A stretch of DNA of 37,006 nt from Lachnospiraceae bacterium (lineage in GTDB: Bacteria > Bacillota_A > Clostridia > Lachnospirales > Lachnospiraceae): the NCBI GenBank assembly GCA_017464645.1, contig JAFTZF010000036.1:1-37006 (forward strand), in the 5' to 3' direction. Position numbers and translations under genes: made by a program. Below are positions 33,040 through 37,006 of the stretch, piece after piece (the stretch's first letter is position 1; each line of letters begins with the position of its first letter). Below the pieces are notes generated by a model. The model was not told the origin of the DNA. It searched no databases and saw only the letters and a list, made by a program, of their open reading frames with translations.

Positions 33040-34452
33040 TTACACCGGGTAAGCTCCATTTGCGGTATCTGCCACAGTCGCGTCCATCCTGGTCTTCTGT
33101 GCATCTCTGTATTTGAAGAAGTCTACAGCCACCTGCGGGAACAGTGCGTAGGACAATACGTCCTCATCCTGCTCTTTGTACTGAGCCATCTCTGCTTCCA
33201 GGGTCTCCAGCTCGTTAGGAACCAGATCTGCCGGACGGCAGGTAATTACTTCTGCATCGCCGATGCACTTCTTCTGTACTTCCGGATTGAAGGGCTTTAC
33301 AGTCTTTCCGTACTTTCCGGATAACAGGTCCTTGGACTCCTTGGTTACCATCTTGTAGCGCTCGCCCCCTACGATGTTCATAACTGCCTGGCTTCCTACG
33401 ATCTGAGAAGACGGAGTTACCAGCGGGCACTCACCGAAGTCTTTCCGTACACGGGGAACCTCTTCCAGTACCTCGTAGTACTTGTCTGCAGCACCCAGAT
33501 CCTTCAGCTGAGAGGTCAGGTTGGACAGCATGCCGCCCGGTACCTGATACAGCAGAGTCTTAATGTTGACACCCATATTCTTGGGATTTAACAGGCCGCT
33601 TTCCAGCGCCTCGTCACGCAGCGGTCTGAAGTAGTCTGCGATCTCTGCCAGCAGGTTCTGATCATAACCGGTATCGTACTCAGTTCCCTTGAAGGTCTCA
33701 ACCATAACCTCAGTTGCAGGCTGAGAAGTTCCCAGTGCAAAGGGAGACATTGCACAGTCGATCACATCCACGCCGGCCTCTACTGCCTTCAGATAAGTCA
33801 TGGAAGCAACACCGGAGGTGTAATGAGTATGCAGCTGAATCGGGATGCTTACAGTCTCCTTCAGTGCAGTTACCAGCTCAGTTGCTGTATACGGCAGCAA
33901 CAGACCGGCCATATCCTTGATACAAATGGATTTTGCACCCATGCCTTCGATCTCTTTTGCAATATTGGTCCAGTATTCCATGGTGTAAGCATCACCCAGG
34001 GTATAGGACAGTGCGATCTGTGCATGACCACCTTCTTTGTTGGAAGCCTTTACTGCTGTCTCCAGGTTACGCAGGTCGTTCAGACAGTCAAAAATACGGA
34101 TCACATCAATACCGTTTGCAATGGATTTCTGTACAAAATACTCTACTACGTCATCGCCGTAGGGACGATATCCCAGAATGTTCTGTCCGCGGAACAACAT
34201 CTGCAGCGGAGTGTTTTTGCAGACTGCTTTGATCTTGCGCAGTCTCTCCCAGGGATCTTCCTTCAGGAAACGCAAGGAAGCATCAAAGGTGGCGCCTCCC
34301 CAGCACTCCAGAGAATGATAACCAACCTGGTCCAGCTTCTCCAGAATGGGAAGCATCTGTTCTGTACTCATACGTGTTGCAATCAGAGACTGATGTGCAT
34401 CACGCAGAATGGTTTCTGTAATTTTAATCGGCTTTTTTGCGATTTCAGTCAT
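33040..34452 (-). CDS. Oxaloacetate decarboxylase alpha / pyruvate carboxylase B type carboxyltransferase subunit
   Basis: 470 aa. A DRE-TIM-like barrel (residues ~10-270) begins with ETILRDAHQSLIATRM, contains the FRGQNILGYRPYGDD segment and the metal-binding HTHYTSG (His pair), then a conserved carboxylase domain. It lacks the C-terminal biotin domain of classical OadA; biotin is on the separate 134-aa protein at 35668-36072. It moves CO2 between oxaloacetate/pyruvate and carboxybiotin. The ATG at 34452 has AGGAGG. Last gene of the operon. Confidence 0.93.
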   Translation of the reverse strand: MTEIAKKPIKITETILRDAHQSLIATRMSTEQMLPILEKLDQVGYHSLECWGGATFDASLRFLKEDPWERLRKIKAVCKNTPLQMLFRGQNILGYRPYGDDVVEYFVQKSIANGIDVIRIFDCLNDLRNLETAVKASNKEGGHAQIALSYTLGDAYTMEYWTNIAKEIEGMGAKSICIKDMAGLLLPYTATELVTALKETVSIPIQLHTHYTSGVASMTYLKAVEAGVDVIDCAMSPFALGTSQPATEVMVETFKGTEYDTGYDQNLLAEIADYFRPLRDEALESGLLNPKNMGVNIKTLLYQVPGGMLSNLTSQLKDLGAADKYYEVLEEVPRVRKDFGECPLVTPSSQIVGSQAVMNIVGGERYKMVTKESKDLLSGKYGKTVKPFNPEVQKKCIGDAEVITCRPADLVPNELETLEAEMAQYKEQDEDVLSYALFPQVAVDFFKYRDAQKTRMDATVADTANGAYPV

Positions 34453-34473
34453 TTTCTAATCCTCCTACACTCT

Positions 34474-35625
34474 TTACATTACGCCAAAGATAGCCATGAA
34501 AGTACCTGCTGCTACTGCAGTACCGATAACACCGGCTACATTGGGGCCCATAGCATGCATCAGCAGGAAGTTGGTGGGATCTGCCTCCGCACCTACCTTC
34601 TGAGATACACGGGCAGCCATAGGAACTGCGGATACACCCGCAGAACCGATCAGCGGATTTACCTTGCCCTTGGTAACAATACACATAAGTTTACCAAACA
34701 ATACACCGGCCGCTGTACCAAATGCAAATGCAATCAGACCCAGCGCTACGATCTTCAGAGTATCTGCATTCAGGAAAGCCTCTGCACTGGTGGTAGCACC
34801 TACAGAAGTACCCAGCAGAATAACTACGATGTACATCAGAGCGTTGGATGCAGTCTCTGTCAGCTGACGAACCACGCCGGACTCACGGAACAGGTTACCT
34901 AACATCAGCATACCAACCAGCGGAGTGGTGGACGGAAGGATCATACAAACAACGACAGTTACCACGATGGGGAACAGGATCTTCTCCAGCTTGGATACCG
35001 GACGCAGCTGTTCCATTTTGATCTTACGCTCTTTTTCCGTAGTCAGCAGCTTCATAATGGGGGGCTGAATGACCGGTACCAGAGCCATGTAGGAGTATGC
35101 AGCTACCGCAATGGGTCCCATAAGGGCTGTCTGCTCCAGTTTTCCGGCCAGGAAAATGGATGTAGGACCATCTGCTCCGCCGATGATGGAAATAGCGGCT
35201 GCAGCCTTATCCGAGAAGCCCAGTGCCATAGCGCCCAAATATGCGGAAAAAATACCGAACTGAGCTGCTGCTCCCAGCAGGAAGCTCTTGGGGTTTGCAA
35301 TCAGCGGACCGAAGTCTGTCATGGCACCAACGCCCATGAAAATCAGAGACGGGAGGATTGCCCACTCATCCAGTACATAGAAGTAGTACAGAAGGCCGCC
35401 TACGCCGTTTTTAGCGTCTTCCGGATGAAGCATAATATCCGGATAAATATTTACCAGCAGCATACCAAAGGAAATGGGCAGCAAAAGCAGCGGCTCGAAC
35501 TCCTTGGCAATAGCCAGATAGAGGAAAACACATGCAACACCGATCATGATGAAGTTGCCCCATTCCAGGTTAAAGAATGCGGTCTGATGCACGAGATTTT
35601 CCAGGGTTTCCATTATATATCCCAT
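34474..35625 (-). CDS. Sodium-translocating decarboxylase beta subunit
   Basis: 383 aa, integral membrane protein with about ten segments. Conserved pieces include the [14 protein letters not shown] loop and the [18 protein letters not shown] helix of OadB/MmdB/GcdB proteins, which decarboxylate carboxybiotin and export Na+. The ATG at 35625 has GGAGG 8 bases upstream. Which substrate-specific partner is used cannot be told from this subunit. Confidence 0.96.
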   Translation of the reverse strand: MGYIMETLENLVHQTAFFNLEWGNFIMIGVACVFLYLAIAKEFEPLLLLPISFGMLLVNIYPDIMLHPEDAKNGVGGLLYYFYVLDEWAILPSLIFMGVGAMTDFGPLIANPKSFLLGAAAQFGIFSAYLGAMALGFSDKAAAAISIIGGADGPTSIFLAGKLEQTALMGPIAVAAYSYMALVPVIQPPIMKLLTTEKERKIKMEQLRPVSKLEKILFPIVVTVVVCMILPSTTPLVGMLMLGNLFRESGVVRQLTETASNALMYIVVILLGTSVGATTSAEAFLNADTLKIVALGLIAFAFGTAAGVLFGKLMCIVTKGKVNPLIGSAGVSAVPMAARVSQKVGAEADPTNFLLMHAMGPNVAGVIGTAVAAGTFMAIFGVM

Positions 35626-35667
35626 GTTTTAAACCTCCATGTTGTTTTTCAGGAACAAATCATTTCC

Positions 35668-36072
35668 TTAGTTCAGAGTTGCCAGGATATCTCCGGATTC
35701 TACTGCATCTCCAACAGATACGTTAATGCTTGCTACTGTTCCGTCTTCCGGTGCAACAACAGGGATCTCCATCTTCATTGCTTCCAGGATCACGATGCTG
35801 TCACCGGCCTTTACAGCCTGGCCAATACTTGCTTCTACCTTGAAGATCTTGCCCGGTACAGAAGCCTTCACTTCGATTCCGCCGGCTGCTGCAGGAGCTG
35901 CCTTAGGAGCTGCTGCCGGTGCAGGTGCTGCTGCAGGAGCTGCCTTGGGAGCTGCTGCCGGTGCTGCTACGGGTGCAGGTGCTGCTGCGCGAACGGGTGC
36001 GCTTCCTGCGCCGCCCTCTTCTACAGTTACTTCATATACGGTTCCATTTACGGTAATTGTATAATTCTTCAT
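35668..36072 (-). CDS. Biotin carrier protein of the decarboxylase
   Basis: 134 aa. The C-terminal lipoyl/biotinyl domain (~65-134) has the EAMKM motif with biotinyl lysine K100. The N-terminal ~20 residues match other short carriers (MKNYTITVNG), and an Ala/Pro/Lys linker (~25-63) built of a 14-residue repeat gives the mobile arm. It shuttles CO2 from a carboxyltransferase to the beta subunit. Start at 36072 has AGGAGG upstream. Confidence 0.96.
   Translation of the reverse strand: MKNYTITVNGTVYEVTVEEGGAGSAPVRAAAPAPVAAPAAAPKAAPAAAPAPAAAPKAAPAAAGGIEVKASVPGKIFKVEASIGQAVKAGDSIVILEAMKMEIPVVAPEDGTVASINVSVGDAVESGDILATLN
35885..35968. repeat. 42-bp tandem repeat encoding the Ala/Pro linker
   Basis: Two near-identical 42-base units (35885-35926 and 35927-35968) encode the 14-residue linker repeat of the biotin carrier. 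Similar sequence occurs in the linker of the neighbouring OadG-like gene (about 36230-36290). Confidence 0.75.
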
Positions 36073-36090
36073 TGATTTATCCTCCTAATA

Positions 36091-36921
36091 TTAAGCCTTA
36101 CGCCATTTGTTTGAATTTGAACGTCTGATGGAACGAACTACGAATCCATCTGTGGAAGTACCCATAGCCGCTGCAACAGCTGCAGTAATAACAGCAATGA
36201 TTTCCAGATCGTCTACCTGCTCTCCTGCTGCCGGTGCCGCAGGCGCTGCAGGAGCTGCCTTAGGTGCCGGTGCCGCCTTGGGCGCAGGCGCAGATGCTGC
36301 CTTATTGGAAAACTTCTTCTGAAGCAGCGCAATCAGATTGAAGCTGTAAATGATCAGGGAAATCAGAATCAGCACTACGAATACGCTTCCCATACCCAAA
36401 ATAGTATTTAAGCCTGCCTTGGTCAGGATCTCTCCGGTGGTGAGGATGGGATCTACTGCCACAGTTGTGATCACAGCACCCTTATCAAACACCAGGGTGA
36501 GACGCATATCATGTTTTTCATACTCGTAAACGATGTAGTAAGTAACTTCGCCCTCGTCCTTATCGACCTTGCCGCCTTCGTATTCTTTTACACCTATAAA
36601 GTCACCCAGGTCTTCCATGGAAGCCTCATAGGCCTTCAGGAAACTTAAATAAGCCTCTGCCGTAAAATCAAACTTTGCACCATGGATGTAGGGATACAAT
36701 TCTATGGTCTTGGCAAAATCGTCATATCCCTCTTCATACTCCTGAATCGTCTTCTGTAAGTCTTCCCGCTTCATATCTGCCAGTGCGAAAATGTAAGCAT
36801 CTGCCTTCCCCTGATAGACCTCTGCATTATCCACATCTCCAATGGAAGAACAAGCGGTAAGGCCCAACATGCATACCAGAAGCATACACACAGCCACTAA
36901 TCTTTTTATGTTTCTCTTCAT
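36091..36921 (-). CDS. OadG-like decarboxylase subunit with N-terminal lipoprotein domain
   Basis: 276 aa from the ATG at 36921, chosen because AGAGGGG lies about 8 bases upstream (a GTG at 36930 has no spacing). A lipoprotein signal peptide ends in the lipobox LTAC (cysteine 24). Residues ~30-165 form an extracytoplasmic alpha/beta domain that resembles DUF3887-type folds, then one membrane helix (~172-198), an Ala/Pro linker and a C-terminal tail with the TSTDGFVVRSIRR-type end seen in OadG. Classical OadG is ~80-100 aa with only the helix and tail, so the N-terminal part is an addition. It would hold the alpha and beta subunits together. Confidence 0.85.
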   Translation of the reverse strand: MKRNIKRLVAVCMLLVCMLGLTACSSIGDVDNAEVYQGKADAYIFALADMKREDLQKTIQEYEEGYDDFAKTIELYPYIHGAKFDFTAEAYLSFLKAYEASMEDLGDFIGVKEYEGGKVDKDEGEVTYYIVYEYEKHDMRLTLVFDKGAVITTVAVDPILTTGEILTKAGLNTILGMGSVFVVLILISLIIYSFNLIALLQKKFSNKAASAPAPKAAPAPKAAPAAPAAPAAGEQVDDLEIIAVITAAVAAAMGTSTDGFVVRSIRRSNSNKWRKA

Positions 36922-36935
36922 ATTATTCACCCCTC

Positions 36936-37006
36936 TTAAACCGTGCCGTGTTTCTTTGCAGGACGATCTTCTCTCTTTGTGAATAACATCTCAAAAGCAC
37001 CGATCA
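36936..37006 (-). CDS. Acyl-CoA carboxyltransferase (methylmalonyl-CoA decarboxylase alpha type), C-terminal fragment
   Basis: Only the last 23 codons are inside the window; the gene continues past the right edge. The end reads LFTKREDRPAKKHGTV, matching the usual KRE-RP-KKHG ending of the carboxyltransferase subunits of methylmalonyl-CoA decarboxylase, propionyl-CoA carboxylase and the 12S transcarboxylase subunit. It stops 14 bases before the OadG-like start codon, so it is in the same operon. Confidence 0.8.
   Translation of the reverse strand, partial: IGAFEMLFTKREDRPAKKHGTV

Noticed and set aside
33823..34902. 359-codon plus-strand open frame
   Set aside because: Antisense to the carboxyltransferase and beta subunit genes; no domain seen.
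35885..36290. Repetitive Ala/Pro-coding DNA as a mobile or CRISPR-like repeat
   Set aside because: The repeats stay in frame and encode flexible linkers of two adjacent decarboxylase subunits; ordinary coding repeats.

Overview
The window looks like the chromosome of an anaerobic, endospore-forming Clostridia, most likely a Lachnospiraceae member. The sporulation sigma cluster spoIIGA-sigE-sigG, a YlmC/YmxH gene, a GGGtGRT protein, Rnf subunits and a biotin-dependent Na+-pumping decarboxylase together support this. It is a housekeeping region: I see no mobile element, tRNA, rRNA, CRISPR array or phage gene. All protein genes but one (ylmC/ymxH-like, 6154-6405) are on the minus strand, so genes are read from right to left. 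No gene-free stretch exceeds about 200 bases; the larger gaps (ftsQ-ftsZ, ftsZ-spoIIGA, nrdR-ylmC, S1-cmpB) carry promoters, hairpins or operator-like repeats, described below.

In the direction of transcription (right to left): (1) 37006-33040, end of an acyl-CoA carboxyltransferase gene, then a lipoprotein-OadG, a biotin carrier, OadB and a stand-alone oxaloacetate/pyruvate-type carboxyltransferase, closed by a strong terminator. This is a biotin-dependent decarboxylase/Na+ pump with two different carboxyltransferases sharing one carrier and one membrane subunit. (2) 32870-28601, an unknown small protein, an HI0933-type flavoprotein, cytidylate kinase, IspH and a four-domain S1 protein, again ending in a strong terminator. 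(3) 28465-17909, a CmpB-type membrane protein, rnfC, rnfD, ruvA, ruvB, zapA, a U32 peptidase, a RodA/FtsW-type SEDS protein and a class B penicillin-binding protein. rnfD is joined directly to ruvA, with no rnfGEAB.

(4) 17824-9052 is a reduced division/cell-wall (dcw) cluster: spoVD/ftsI-like PBP, mraY, murD, spoVE/ftsW, murA, ftsQ and ftsZ. It is preceded by a candidate promoter and by a large hairpin that abuts the first start codon. ftsZ has its own promoter with tandem repeats upstream. (5) 8878-6422 is the spoIIGA-sigE-sigG sporulation cluster. It has a spoIIG-type promoter with perfect boxes but an unusually long spacer, and an upstream Spo0A box; the sigE precursor and its membrane protease are co-transcribed. 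(6) ylmC faces sigG and is divergent from nrdR. (7) 5985-1955 is nrdR, an EamA transporter, a YqeG phosphatase, an M24 aminopeptidase and an ArAE/FUSC-type exporter. (8) 1850-129 is a NifU-like scaffold protein and a GGGtGRT protein, a conserved pair without a known role.

Taken together, the window links cell division and peptidoglycan synthesis (ZapA, FtsZ, FtsQ, two SEDS-PBP pairs, MurA, MurD, MraY) to the mother-cell and forespore sigma factors, flanked by energy-conserving membrane complexes. Start codons were chosen by ribosome-binding-site spacing; several are GTG or TTG.
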